Assembly: GCF_014201135.1 (NCBI RefSeq)
Contig: NZ_JACHDR010000001.1
Location: forward strand, 1,178,001 to 1,242,000
DNA: 64,000 nucleotides
DNA from: Neomicrococcus aestuarii
Lineage (GTDB): Bacteria; Actinomycetota; Actinomycetes; Actinomycetales; Micrococcaceae
Direction of reading: 5' to 3'
The translations under genes and the position numbers were made by a program. Below are positions 55,376-64,000 of the stretch, piece after piece (the stretch's first letter is position 1; every line of letters starts with the position of its first letter). The notes beneath the pieces were generated by a model. That model was not told the DNA's origin. It saw only the letters and a program-made list of their open reading frames with translations, and did not search any database.

Positions 55376-55414
55376 ATCTTATCTGATGTGAGTAAGGTCA
55401 CGTAGACCGGTCTA
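55376..55414 (-). promoter_or_regulatory. pckG upstream control region
   Basis: On the minus strand a -10 TAAGAT (55376-55381) is preceded by a CRP/GlxR-like site TGTGA-N6-TCACG (55387-55402, plus-strand reading) and the perfect 12-base palindrome TAGACCGGTCTA (55403-55414). The remaining sequence of this 312-base gap up to the tRNA shows nothing else I can name. Confidence 0.4.
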
Positions 55415-55549
55415 ACTATGTTTCGTCACCCTGTAACTTCCGCGGAATTTCAAGGAAGTTAATACTCGAACATAGGGAGACCGCCGATTTGTGGAGTGTC
55501 AGAAACCTGTGTATAGTTATTCGAGTTCGCCGGTCAAAACGGTGAATAT

Positions 55550-55623
<74 letters not shown>

Positions 55624-55642
55624 CCCAATGTTCGACGTTCGA

Positions 55643-55672
55643 AACTGCGACACGTTAGTGCGTGTCGCAGTT
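55643..55672. repeat. Perfect 12-bp inverted repeat near the element boundary
   Basis: AACTGCGACACG, six bases, CGTGTCGCAGTT, about 20 bases inside the element from the tRNA end. It lies in the recombinase 3' codons and could be a recombinase arm site or a terminator-like structure. Confidence 0.55.
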
Positions 55673-57530
55673 CGGCCGTCGGTCTCCGCTCCGTCGCCCT
55701 GCTCGCTCCACGCAGCCGCTCCGCGCTGCACTTCCGGGTCGAGGATTACGTTGAATGGCTTCGCCAGTTCACCTTTTATCTCTTTGTGCTCGCCAATGCG
55801 GATGCGAGTAAAGAACGCCTGGTTCGCTAGGCGTCGATTCTGGTCGTCACACCCGGCGTAAATCCGCCCAATGTCGGCCGCAAGGTCAAGACAGTCATCG
55901 ATGTGGTGCCGTGCTTCGGCGTAGTCGTTGTGGTGCTCTGCAAGACGGTCATCGATCGCGGCGACCTCAGCACGGAGTCGATCTTGGAACTTCGCGAACT
56001 GCTCCAAGCTCAAGGCATCTTTCAGGTGCGCTTCGAGGAGCCGGTCTTGCTCTGTGATGTTCTTTGCACGCCTGCGAGTGAGGTCGGCGACCTCGGTTGA
56101 CGAGGACTTAGTGAGGCGGTCAAGTTCGTGGTGGAGCATGCCGCGCAGCGCATCCCGAGTAGCCGGCGTGATCTGCACACGCTGGTAGTAATCAACGATG
56201 AGCGCTTCGACGTCGGTCGTCAGGATCGCTGCTTGCGTGCAGTCGGTGCGCTTTCGATGACGACCGAGGCAGACGAAGTACGGGTAGATATCACCGTTGC
56301 GAGCTTTGGTCTTGTTTACCATCAGTCGCGCCCCGCACTGCTGGCAGAACACGCTGCCTTTGAGGTAGTGGTCGTGCTTCTGCGTGCGATCACCGGACGC
56401 GTTGTGCGAGGCGAGCACGGACTGCACTTGGTACCAGACTTCAGGCTCGACGATCCGTTCGTGGGCACCGTCGTAACGGACCCCGCGGTAGACGACGTCC
56501 CCTTTGTAGTAGGGATTCTGCAGCATCCGATGCACTGAAGATAGCGGGATCGACCTCGAAGGTCGTCGCGGGCTTGGCACGGAGATGAGCCCTCTGCCCA
56601 AGAGCTCAGCGGTCAGTTTCGCCAGTGAGTAGTTTCCGGCTGCGTATGCTTCGAAGGCCCACTTCACGAGCGGAGCACGTTCCGGGTCGAGTGCGACGGA
56701 GCGGACCTCACGGCCGAGTTCGTCGCGTTCGAGCGTGTTTAGGTATCCGAGTGGAGCCTTCGACGGGGTGCCACCGGTCATGGCTTTCTGGGTCATCCCT
56801 TTGACGACTTCGGTGGCGAGGTTTCGCGAGTAGAACTCCGCGATCGTGGACATGATGCCGTGGAGCAGCATCCCCGAAGGGGTTTCGTCGATGTTCTCCG
56901 TCGCTGAGACCAGCATCACTCCGGCTTCTTGGAGGGCGAAGTGGATGGCGACGTCATCGGCACGGTTTCGTGCGAGGCGGTCGACTTTGTGCACTATGCA
57001 GTACGCGACCCGGTGGGTTTTCACGTACTGGATCATGCGCTGCAAGGCAGGCCGGTCAGCCTTCTTCGCGGACTCACCCGCATCAACGAACTCTTCAATG
57101 ACGACCGCCCCAAGCTGGGAGGCTTTGTGCAGATTCGCGTCCCGTTGCGCAGGGATTGAGAAACCTTCGTCCTGGCCTCCTTTCTCAGCCTGCTCTTTGG
57201 TAGAGACGCGCAGATAGGAGACGGCGAAGGCTTCGCCGGAGAGGGCAACTCCGAGCGGTCTTGTCGCTGTTCCGAGAGGAGATTGTTGACTCTGGGCTGG
57301 AGCCTGGAGGGTGCGAGCGCGCATGGCGGGCCACCTTTCACTCGACAGAAACAGAAATGGAAATGCCCTGCCAGCAGGTGCGTGCGTCGAGTGTGGTGGC
57401 TGCCGGCGATGAGCCTGGCGTCTGCGTTCCGGTTCGGTGAGGAGCGGTTCGCGTGTGGTTAGTGCGCGCCCCGACCGTTCAGGTTGGAAGGGCGTGTAGT
57501 TGTTCGATGGTACCTTGCGGTGCCAGTGAG

Positions 57531-57743
57531 TTACAGGTGCTGAGGAGATTTGAAAGATGACGGCGGCTTTGCGCCCTCACGCTGCTCGCGGGCTTCAGCG
57601 ACACGTTCGAGCGTAAGACGGATAAACAGTTCCGTGAGGACCCCAAGGTCGGGCTCAGGCCTGTGAACTGCGTCGACGAAAAAGCGTCGCTCCGCGTACG
57701 GCACGTATCCAGTTCGGCGCTCATACCGCTTCGTACGGCTCAT
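57531..57743 (-). CDS. Small hypothetical protein of the element
   Basis: A 70-residue basic protein (MSRTKRYERRTGYVPYAERRFFVDAVHRPEPDLGVLTELFIRLTLERVAEAR) whose ATG overlaps the preceding stop (ATGA), so it is probably translated with the gene upstream. No motif is recognised. The 57325-57530 gap to the recombinase shows no further gene. Confidence 0.5.
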   Translation of the reverse strand: MSRTKRYERRTGYVPYAERRFFVDAVHRPEPDLGVLTELFIRLTLERVAEAREQREGAKPPSSFKSPQHL

Positions 57744-58390
57744 TGCCCGCGCCTCTCATCCTCTACTACTTTCCGAATGACCGCGTCCAGCTCTGCCAGC
57801 CGACCCGCAACCTGCTCGGCGACGAAGGAAGCGAAATCGTCCGTACGATCGGCCACTGGTCGTTCAGCCGTGTCGGGTTCGACCCAATCTTCAGCTTCCC
57901 CGCCGGGCCATGGCGTGACCCTGGTGGGTCGGTCGCGGTCAAGCCGAGTACCGGATATCGTGACCCAGTCGCGGAGGCGTTCCCGGGCGACAGCGAAGTC
58001 GTGATGCCAGGCAAGGGCCTGGTTCCCTTTGGCTTGCGGGTCGAAACAGAACAACCAGTGTTGCCTGAGTGCCGAGAGTTCCCACAAGAGTTCGGGGTGA
58101 CGGTGCCACATCGGCGGCACGACCTGGGCGGGCAGGCCGTAGGTGTGACGGAGCCAGTCAACCCAGGCATTCAGGGCGAGGAGTTCGTGTTCGACATCAT
58201 CAGGTGGCAGGGTGAGCCAGTTAATCGGACGAGGCACAGCGGCAAGCGTCGCGGCGAGGTCGTTCACGTAGGCCTGTTTCGCGAGCTGCCGGGTCTTCGC
58301 TTCGATCTCCGGAGGCAAGTCAGACAGGTCCACCCCATCGAAGTCAGGCTTTGGCTGGGGTAAATGAGGCGAGGTGTTATCGGGGTTCAT
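57740..58390 (-). CDS. Hypothetical protein, DUF4913-like, of the element
   Basis: A 216-residue soluble protein starting at the ATG preceded by GGAG. The central part (LLALNAWVDWLRHTYGLPAQVVPPMWHRHPELLWELSALRQHW and AWHHDFAVARERLRDW) matches the tryptophan-rich DUF4913-type proteins commonly encoded near conjugation genes of actinobacterial elements. The C-terminal helix (AEQVAGRLAELDAVIRKVVEDERR) may be a coiled coil. It is coupled to the small gene downstream and follows the SSB gene. Role unknown. Confidence 0.6.
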   Translation of the reverse strand: MNPDNTSPHLPQPKPDFDGVDLSDLPPEIEAKTRQLAKQAYVNDLAATLAAVPRPINWLTLPPDDVEHELLALNAWVDWLRHTYGLPAQVVPPMWHRHPELLWELSALRQHWLFCFDPQAKGNQALAWHHDFAVARERLRDWVTISGTRLDRDRPTRVTPWPGGEAEDWVEPDTAERPVADRTDDFASFVAEQVAGRLAELDAVIRKVVEDERRGQ

Positions 58391-58500
58391 GAGAAACTCC
58401 ATCGGCGAAGAAGTCGTACGCACCGGGACAGTGCGCCAAGTAAGAAGTCGAGTGCGGCGACCAGATGGAGGTGTACGGGGTACTGGTCGCCGCACCCGGG

Positions 58501-58992
58501 TCATCGGGCCACGGCCTCGCGAGGAGGGGTGTTGTCGCGGGCAGCTGTGGCAGGTTCAGGGTCCAGCTGCGCTTCTCGCTCCGCGAGTGCCTGTTGCACT
58601 TGTTCCTGTACCGGGGCCTCCCGCTTTGCAGCGTCGCGTTCCGGGCCGGTGCGGTCAACCGTGTAGCGGGTGATGTTGTTGTCATGTCCGATTCGGGACG
58701 CGACAAACTGTTCTCGGTCGGCCCCTTCGTTGCCGGTGTATGTGCGGGTTTCACCCTCGGCGATGAAGTTGTCGCCTTTACGGAACTGCGCATGCGCGAG
58801 TTCAGCGGATTTACGGAACATCACGAGGTCAGTGAATGCCGGATCCAGGTTTGTGAAAGTACCGTCTTCTTCGAAGCGGGCCTGCGGTTGCCCGACACGC
58901 ATATACAAACGCGCATCCCCTTTGCTGGTGAACGTCAGTTCCGGGTCGGATGCGATGAAACCCGAGAGGGATTCCTTCGTGCGAATAGTCAT
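58501..58992 (-). CDS. Single-stranded DNA-binding protein-like
   Basis: A 163-residue protein with an SSB-like OB-fold (about 1-105: IRTKESLSGFIASDPELTFTSKGDARLYMRVGQ, LVMFRKSAELAHAQFRKGDNFIAEGE) and an acidic/Gln-rich tail. The ATG at 58992 is best served by AGGAG. It probably binds single-stranded DNA during conjugative transfer or replication of the element. The typical C-terminal acidic tip of cellular SSB is absent. Confidence 0.75.
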   Translation of the reverse strand: MTIRTKESLSGFIASDPELTFTSKGDARLYMRVGQPQARFEEDGTFTNLDPAFTDLVMFRKSAELAHAQFRKGDNFIAEGETRTYTGNEGADREQFVASRIGHDNNITRYTVDRTGPERDAAKREAPVQEQVQQALAEREAQLDPEPATAARDNTPPREAVAR

Positions 58993-59065
58993 CAGCTTCA
59001 CTCCTATCGATCATCGCCCCCGCGGAATCGCTGGGACTACCCGACAGGTACGATCCCGATCCGGA

Positions 59066-60832
59066 CTATCTGGCACGGCCCTGAAGTGTCTGCTCGATCT
59101 CGGCCCGGTCGGTGCGGAGTTGCTTCGAGTCGGCGCGGTTCGGCCAAGGCCGCAAGTTCGTGATGATGGGGCGTGCGGTGCGGAGCATCACCACCCCGGT
59201 TCCGAACGGGAGCGTGCGCAGCACATCGGGTGGCAGGATCGGCACGCGTCGGATCGATCGCTGGCTCGAGTGCGCTCCGTACGCGTCGGTGGTAATGGAG
59301 TCGGTGGTTTCGTCGCGGTCACCGATGAGGGTGGCGAGGTCTTGCAGGTCTCTGCTGTTGGATGCGCCTCCGAGGATGATCTTCACGATGGAGGCGTCCC
59401 AGATCGCGTTGGCCTGGTTCTCGCCCCACTTTTCCCGCGCTTGGGCCAGCGACTGCAGCACCGGCAGCGGGGTGATGCCGGTGCCGCCGCCTTCCGCCAT
59501 CAGCGTCGGCAGACTGGGTAACGGTGCGAGGTTCCCGATCTCGTCGAGCGCGAGCAGGAGAGGTGGGTCCATGCGGGCTCCCGGTGAGTGTGCGGCGATC
59601 TTCCTCGCGGTCTCGACGAGGTCTTCGATGAACGCCGCCACCAGCGCAGATGCCGCCCCAGCACCGGCCCCCGTCGCCAGTAGGTACAAAGTTCCGTTAC
59701 CCAACAGGAATGATTCCGGGTCGAACTCTTCGCCCGGGGCTGGGCTCACCGCGTCAAGGACGCGAGGATCGGCCAGGGCGGAGAACGCGAGGGAGACGCC
59801 TTGCCAGATGGAGTCCCTGGTGCGTGGGTCGGCTTGCACCATCGCATCCAATGAGTCTGCCCATCCTTCCGCTGCTCCCGGGTGTGAGGAGAGGATCCGG
59901 ACAGCATCGGCGGCGAGAGTCGGGTTTAGTGCCCACTTGTAGAGCGTTCTCGCGCCGCGCCCATCCAGTGCTGCCGCGTGCAGGAGTCCTTGGATTGCGG
60001 CAGTGGTCTTTCCTTCCCAGAATCCGGCATCTTGGACACCACCGAACCCGGTGGCCGTGGCAAGGCCTTTCGCGCGGATCATCGCCGTCAACGGGTCCTG
60101 GCAGCCCCTCACCGGTGACCAGCGCATCCCCGCGGGCAGTCCCGGGGCCAGCTGCTGCGGGTCGAAGACGGCAACCTTTCCCTTCCGTGCCCGCGCTTTC
60201 AACGTCGCGGTGAGATTGTCAGGGCGGGTGGAGGTTGTGATGACAGCACCGGGCGCGTCGAGAATTGCGTTGATGACCACATGCAAACCTTTCCCGGAAC
60301 GGGGCGGACCGATCAACAGGATGCTGTCTTCAACGGTCGCCCACACCTGCCCGCCTTTGCCGGTGCCGAGGAGATATCCAACATCGGCAGGGACCGGCTT
60401 TCCGGTCAGTGACGGCCGCAGCGTTGCAGCCTTCTTTACCAGGGCCTTTGCCGAGGCAACCCGGGCGACCTCGGCTGCTGTTGCGGTGCCGGCCAACCAG
60501 TGCGGGTCGGTTTTTGAGTGGGCCTGGTGGATTGCCCGCCAGACGAAGAAGCCCGCCGTTCCGAGGATCCCGAGGAACAGGGCGACGATGACCCAGTAGA
60601 GGATCGGGTTGAGGCCGTCAGCACCGAGTGCTTTCCCTGGATCGGTGGGGGTGGCGAGAACGCTGACGCCGGAGGTGAACCCTTCGGTGGGTTCCGGCAG
60701 GCCACTGAGGAACGCTGCCACGCTGCCTGCGATTCTTATGAGTCCGGTGAAGCCGGCAGCGGCAATGAGGGTGCCGAGGGCGAGGTTGATGAAGAGATCG
60801 TTGGCGGGTTTCGCCTGCACAGGGCCAGACAT
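59066..60832 (-). CDS. VirD4/TraG-type coupling ATPase
   Basis: A 588-residue type IV secretion coupling protein that brings DNA to the transfer channel. Two N-terminal membrane segments (about 14-40 and 80-98) precede the RecA-like motor with Walker A LLIGPPRSGKGLHVV, Walker B LLLALDEIGNLAPLPSL and TraM-recognition-type motifs. Its leader AAGGTGGCCCGTC before the ATG closely resembles that of the recombinase, which suggests a shared translation signal. Confidence 0.9.
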   Translation of the reverse strand: MSGPVQAKPANDLFINLALGTLIAAAGFTGLIRIAGSVAAFLSGLPEPTEGFTSGVSVLATPTDPGKALGADGLNPILYWVIVALFLGILGTAGFFVWRAIHQAHSKTDPHWLAGTATAAEVARVASAKALVKKAATLRPSLTGKPVPADVGYLLGTGKGGQVWATVEDSILLIGPPRSGKGLHVVINAILDAPGAVITTSTRPDNLTATLKARARKGKVAVFDPQQLAPGLPAGMRWSPVRGCQDPLTAMIRAKGLATATGFGGVQDAGFWEGKTTAAIQGLLHAAALDGRGARTLYKWALNPTLAADAVRILSSHPGAAEGWADSLDAMVQADPRTRDSIWQGVSLAFSALADPRVLDAVSPAPGEEFDPESFLLGNGTLYLLATGAGAGAASALVAAFIEDLVETARKIAAHSPGARMDPPLLLALDEIGNLAPLPSLPTLMAEGGGTGITPLPVLQSLAQAREKWGENQANAIWDASIVKIILGGASNSRDLQDLATLIGDRDETTDSITTDAYGAHSSQRSIRRVPILPPDVLRTLPFGTGVVMLRTARPIITNLRPWPNRADSKQLRTDRAEIEQTLQGRAR

Positions 60833-60904
60833 GACGGGCCACCTTCCTGACCCCGAGACAGGGCGTGCGGGGTCAGGAGAACAGGTGCGGGGCGCTGTGC
60901 CGGG

Positions 60905-61465
60905 TCAGTCGATGCGCTGCACCGATGTGGTGCCGGAGATCCGGCCGAACAGAATCACCTCACCTGTCACGACTGGTTTCTCTCCACGATCCAAAAGCGC
61001 CCGGGCGGTGCCCGTCGGTCCTGCGGAGGAATGGCGGAGAATCAGGGCGAGGGCAACATCCTCGCCGGGTACGAATCCATCGGCGGCGAACTCCAACAAG
61101 CTCGGTAGCACCACCGCTGCGGGTACGTCGGCGGGCGGGGCAAACGGTGACCGAGGCTGCGGTGCGGGCGCGGTGAGGATATCGGCGTGGACGCTGCCAT
61201 CCAGCTCCCGCACCTCCACCCGTGTCGGTGATCCGAGCCGGGCGATGAGCTCGGTGAGGGTCTGCGTGATATCGCTTCGCCGGATCGGGGTGGCCGAGAG
61301 CTTATCTCCGTTGACGGTGGCGATGAGTGTGTCGGCATTGATGGCCTCGAGGAGGATCTGCGGAAGCACCGGTGGCACCACGACCATCTCTGCGCGCTGG
61401 TCTGACGGTGGGACGGGTGGGACGGGTGGGTTCTGTGGGGTTCGGCGGGCACGGCGCAGACTCAT
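60905..61465 (-). CDS. Hypothetical protein of the conjugation region
   Basis: A 186-residue protein with a Pro-rich N-terminus (RRARRTPQNPPVPPVPPSDQ) and a mixed alpha/beta C-terminal part (RRSDITQTLTELIARLG, VEVRELDGSVHADIL, EVILFGRISGTTSVQRID). The ATG at 61465 is chosen because upstream codons look non-coding. It lies between the unknown gene at 61524 and the coupling protein. Function unknown; a conjugation accessory role is inferred from position. Confidence 0.5.
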   Translation of the reverse strand: MSLRRARRTPQNPPVPPVPPSDQRAEMVVVPPVLPQILLEAINADTLIATVNGDKLSATPIRRSDITQTLTELIARLGSPTRVEVRELDGSVHADILTAPAPQPRSPFAPPADVPAAVVLPSLLEFAADGFVPGEDVALALILRHSSAGPTGTARALLDRGEKPVVTGEVILFGRISGTTSVQRID

Positions 61466-61523
61466 ACGATCACGTCCGCACGAACGAAAACGAGCGAAGA
61501 CATTGGAGGGTGATTTCTTGGGT

Positions 61524-61988
61524 TCATGACAACAAGGTGCGCGGCCCGCCCGCCCGGTCGACGGCCGTCGTCGTGATGGGATCAGCGGTGAGGGCCTGTT
61601 CCCGTTCTGCATGATCGTGAGAAGTCTTCGCCCATTCCTTGGCGAGGTCCAGTAGCTGCTGATAGTCGCCGGCCTTGACTTCGCCATGCGCGAGAGACCT
61701 CCAGGGATAGCTGCCATCAGCTTGCCGAACTCGTGCCTGTGAATCCCATGTCCACGAGGTTGCCACCCGATCGTCGTCGGACCAATCGGTGCCCGTGTAT
61801 TGCTCCTCGACCGCGAACCGGGTCATCGAGCCTGCTTCTGGATACAGGAAGAAATGGCCGCTCCCGAAGGTGACGGGGTCCTCCCACGCGAGAATGACGT
61901 GCTCTGGGTATCTCTGCGCGATCTCTTCCAACCCGTCCACCAACGCGGTCGAGTGTTGGGCGAGTTCCTCCTCGGACAAGCCGCTCAT
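61524..61988 (-). CDS. Hypothetical protein of the conjugation region
   Basis: A 154-residue acidic protein (MSGLSEEELAQHSTALVDGLEEIAQRYPEHVILAWEDPVTFGSGHFFLY, RVATSWTWDSQARVRQADGSYPWRSLAHGEVKAGDY). No transmembrane segment or known motif. It follows the VirB4-like gene by 61 bases and precedes the Pro-rich protein gene. Function unknown. Confidence 0.5.
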   Translation of the reverse strand: MSGLSEEELAQHSTALVDGLEEIAQRYPEHVILAWEDPVTFGSGHFFLYPEAGSMTRFAVEEQYTGTDWSDDDRVATSWTWDSQARVRQADGSYPWRSLAHGEVKAGDYQQLLDLAKEWAKTSHDHAEREQALTADPITTTAVDRAGGPRTLLS

Positions 61989-62049
61989 CGCGCCGCCGCC
62001 CCTACAGGCGACACCGTTCGCGGTGACGAGATGGGTGCGCCCTGCATGC

Positions 62050-63576
62050 TCATGACAGGCCCGCAGTGCTACCGGGAGCTGTGGGGTTAGGCGGATTCTG
62101 GCTCATCCGTTGCGTCGTGTCGAAGACCCGGAGCTCTTCCGGATGGAGTTGATGCTGAACCACATAGCTGGACTCTTTAATCCGCCACAGCCCCTGCCCG
62201 GTGCCGAGGCTGGGGAGCAGTTTCTGTTCTGTACCGGTGAGACCGAGCGTCTTGCCGGTGGTTCCGATCTGATCAGATTCTTGTCGATAGATGATCCGGG
62301 ACTCTGCGTTGGCAAGGAGGCTGTTGGCGAGGGCGCGCATGGCGGATCCCTGGTCACCAACGTTGTCAAGGTCGGTGAGCTTATGGAAAATCAGGAGGTT
62401 CGCGATGCCGTAGTGGCGGGCAAGCCGCCAATGCGCATCCATTCGCTTCAGCAGCGCCGGGTGGGACATCAGCCTCCACGCTTCGTCGTAGACCACCCAC
62501 CGTTGACCCCCGTTAGGGTCCAGGAGCGCAGACTCCATCCATGCACTCGAGCACGTCATCAGCACGCTGATCAGAGTCGAGTTCTCCACGACACGAGACA
62601 AGTCGAGGGTGATCATCGGCAGCGTCGGGTCAAACGTGACAGTCGAAGGTCCATCGAACAGCCCCGCGAGGTCACCAGACACGAGGCGGCGCAGCGCATG
62701 GCCGACGAGACGTCCGTCCTCAGCCAGGCGCTCGTCATCGCCCGGATCAGGGGTGAGAATCCGGTCGACGATCATCGGGAGGATCGGCACCGACGCTGAC
62801 GCGACGACGGCTTGCAAGGCAACGTCAATGACGGTGTGCTCCAGCGGTGACAAGGCACGCTCCAGCACCGTCTCGGCGAGGGCCCCGATCAGGTCGCGGC
62901 GGCGTGAAGCAACGGTGGAAGCCCATTCGGGGTCGGAGAGCCCACCAGGCCGGTATCCCTCATCAAGCGGGTTCAGGCGGTTACGGAGTCCGTGGCCGAG
63001 AATGATCGCTTTCCCACCGACAGCTTCGGCGACCGCGGTGTGCTCACCCTTCGGATCACCAGGGACATAGACGCGGCGACCGAACGGGATCGACCGGGTG
63101 TAGAGCGATTTCGCGAGCGACGATTTCCCGGAGCCGACGATACCCGCCAGGACGAGATTTGGGGCGGTGATGATGCCGCGCTGGTAGAGCACCCAGGGGT
63201 CGTAGACGAAGCTGCCGCCGGAGTACATATCCTGCCCCACGAACACACCCTGCGAGCCAAGTCCGCCCTCAGCCAAGAACGGATAGGCTCCCTGCAGGGT
63301 TGCGGAGGTGTCCTGGTGCGGTGGCACCCGAAACTGTCGATACGAGCGCAACGCGGCAGGTCCCGGTTCCCCGCCTCTGGGGAGATAGTCGGTGCTGCGA
63401 GCAGCTGCTCGTTCGGCGGCAACTTTCGCTCTCTCCGCCTCCAGCTGGGCGAACCGGTCGCGGGCGATCACCTGCACGGCAGCACGCTCTCGGGCCTTGC
63501 GCGAGCGACGTTTACCTTTCCCGTCCTCGACGAGGACGGTGGAGTAGAGCTTCTTTGGATTCGGTCGCGGTCCCAT
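62050..63576 (-). CDS. VirB4-like ATPase of the conjugation apparatus
   Basis: A 508-residue motor ATPase of the SCO6880/VirB4 type seen in actinobacterial conjugative elements. The ATG at 63576 follows GAGGAAAGG. Walker A is LAGIVGSGKSSLAKSLY; Walker B-type sequence RWVVYDEAWRLMSHPAL and the RRR-containing loop are present, as is the KLTDLDNVGDQGSAMRALANSLL sensor region that marks VirB4. The N-terminus is basic (KGKRRSRKARERAAVQV). It energises T4SS assembly and DNA transfer. Confidence 0.88.
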   Translation of the reverse strand: MGPRPNPKKLYSTVLVEDGKGKRRSRKARERAAVQVIARDRFAQLEAERAKVAAERAAARSTDYLPRGGEPGPAALRSYRQFRVPPHQDTSATLQGAYPFLAEGGLGSQGVFVGQDMYSGGSFVYDPWVLYQRGIITAPNLVLAGIVGSGKSSLAKSLYTRSIPFGRRVYVPGDPKGEHTAVAEAVGGKAIILGHGLRNRLNPLDEGYRPGGLSDPEWASTVASRRRDLIGALAETVLERALSPLEHTVIDVALQAVVASASVPILPMIVDRILTPDPGDDERLAEDGRLVGHALRRLVSGDLAGLFDGPSTVTFDPTLPMITLDLSRVVENSTLISVLMTCSSAWMESALLDPNGGQRWVVYDEAWRLMSHPALLKRMDAHWRLARHYGIANLLIFHKLTDLDNVGDQGSAMRALANSLLANAESRIIYRQESDQIGTTGKTLGLTGTEQKLLPSLGTGQGLWRIKESSYVVQHQLHPEELRVFDTTQRMSQNPPNPTAPGSTAGLS

Positions 63577-63704
63577 GTGGATGCCTTTCCTCAAGACGAG
63601 CAGTGACATCCGTCAGGTGCGGACTGCCTCAAGCTCAGCCCCGCACTGTGGCTGAAATATCGTCGCCACGAACGTCCTAGTACGGCTGGTCGGGTTTTGA
63701 GAGA

Positions 63705-64000
63705 ATGAGTACCTACAGCAGCAAGAAGAGGCTGGTCATTTCACCGCGGAACTTCTGCTTTTGGAACGAGTGGGGCAGTTTTAGGCCAATGAGAGAGATA
63801 TCCCAAGAGAAATTTGACGCCTTTGCAGGATTCTGCCGCCAACCTACTTCCGTACTCTTCGGCCAAGAGGTTGCTTGGTTTGAGAGCAAGTCGAGGTCAG
63901 TTTTTGCTCTCCTGATGCTAGATACAGATGAAGAGTTCTCCGGCATCCTGTTCGCCAGGGACCTCGCTAGCCGCTTTCGCTGGGTGAAACAAACCGCCTA
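63705..64000 (+). CDS. Truncated hypothetical gene at the right edge (3' end outside window)
   Basis: An open frame from ATG 63705 runs to the edge without a stop. It reads MSTYSSKKRLVISPRNFCFW, then VLFGQEVAWFESKSRSVFA, DTDEEFSGILFARDLASRF and RWVKQTA. It is the only plus-strand gene in this part of the element and looks lower in GC than its neighbours, so it may be a cargo gene, possibly defence or addiction. I do not recognise the family. The 63577-63704 gap holds its promoter and that of the VirB4-like gene. Confidence 0.6.
   Translation, partial: MSTYSSKKRLVISPRNFCFWNEWGSFRPMREISQEKFDAFAGFCRQPTSVLFGQEVAWFESKSRSVFALLMLDTDEEFSGILFARDLASRFRWVKQTA

Noticed and set aside
58465-59163. Plus-strand frames across the SSB and coupling-protein genes
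   Set aside because: They are antisense to genes with clear motifs and ribosome binding sites.

Overview
The window is 64 kb of a moderately GC-rich actinobacterial chromosome (GC looks near 60 percent; not counted). Gene content and order point to the Micrococcaceae (Arthrobacter/Rothia relatives): carD-ispD-ispF-cysS-rlmB on one strand, senX3-regX3 divergent from phoU next to gpmA, a short-type alpha-glucan phosphorylase with glgX, GTP-type pckG, and Micrococcaceae-style small proteins (DUF6328, DUF2516). The genus cannot be fixed from the sequence alone.

Layout. 1-7.2 kb: SDR remnant at the edge, DUF6328 membrane protein, glgP, a butanediol-dehydrogenase-like enzyme and glgX (glycogen breakdown). 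7.2-11.7 kb: rlmB, cysS, ispF, ispD, carD. 11.9-18.1 kb: lipoprotein, isochorismatase-fold hydrolase, the phosphate-sensing pair regX3/senX3, phoU, gpmA, a methyltransferase and DUF2516. 18.1-24.3 kb: PLP sulfur-amino-acid enzyme, then tmk, holB and a secreted peptidase-like hydrolase overlapping by GTGA junctions, a solitary HNH endonuclease, tRNA-Thr and an oxidoreductase remnant. 24.3-37.9 kb: aldo/keto reductase, ybdD with cstA, quinone reductase, tRNA-Ser, VOC protein, a large secreted nuclease, an FAD protein and a prolyl oligopeptidase. 38-45.3 kb: tRNA-Ser, DUF1697, SRPBCC, a degenerate ABC exporter paired with a P-loop protein, small membrane proteins and a phosphohexomutase. 45.4-53.3 kb: nsrR-hmp (nitric oxide defence), a repeat-rich scar containing a decayed second hmp fragment, a three-gene glycine-betaine ABC transporter and a PadR regulator. 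53.4-55.2 kb: pckG.

From tRNA-Arg (55.55 kb) to the right edge lies the left part of an integrative conjugative element: a large serine recombinase whose last codons are the tRNA gene itself, small accessory genes, an SSB, a VirD4/TraG-type coupling protein, a VirB4-type ATPase, and at the edge a truncated plus-strand gene of unknown function. The other end is outside the window.

Regulation visible in the DNA: 11-nt-phased PHO boxes in the senX3/phoU gap and upstream of the secreted nuclease; a near-perfect NsrR-type operator at hmp; CRP/GlxR-like sites upstream of glgP and pckG. The most unusual genome-level signal is a recurring oligomer, consensus AGTACGACGACGCNGCT, whose 10-base core ACGACGACGC I find at least 14 times in the first 55 kb, on both strands, in several reading frames, between genes and in or beside terminators, but never in the integrated element.
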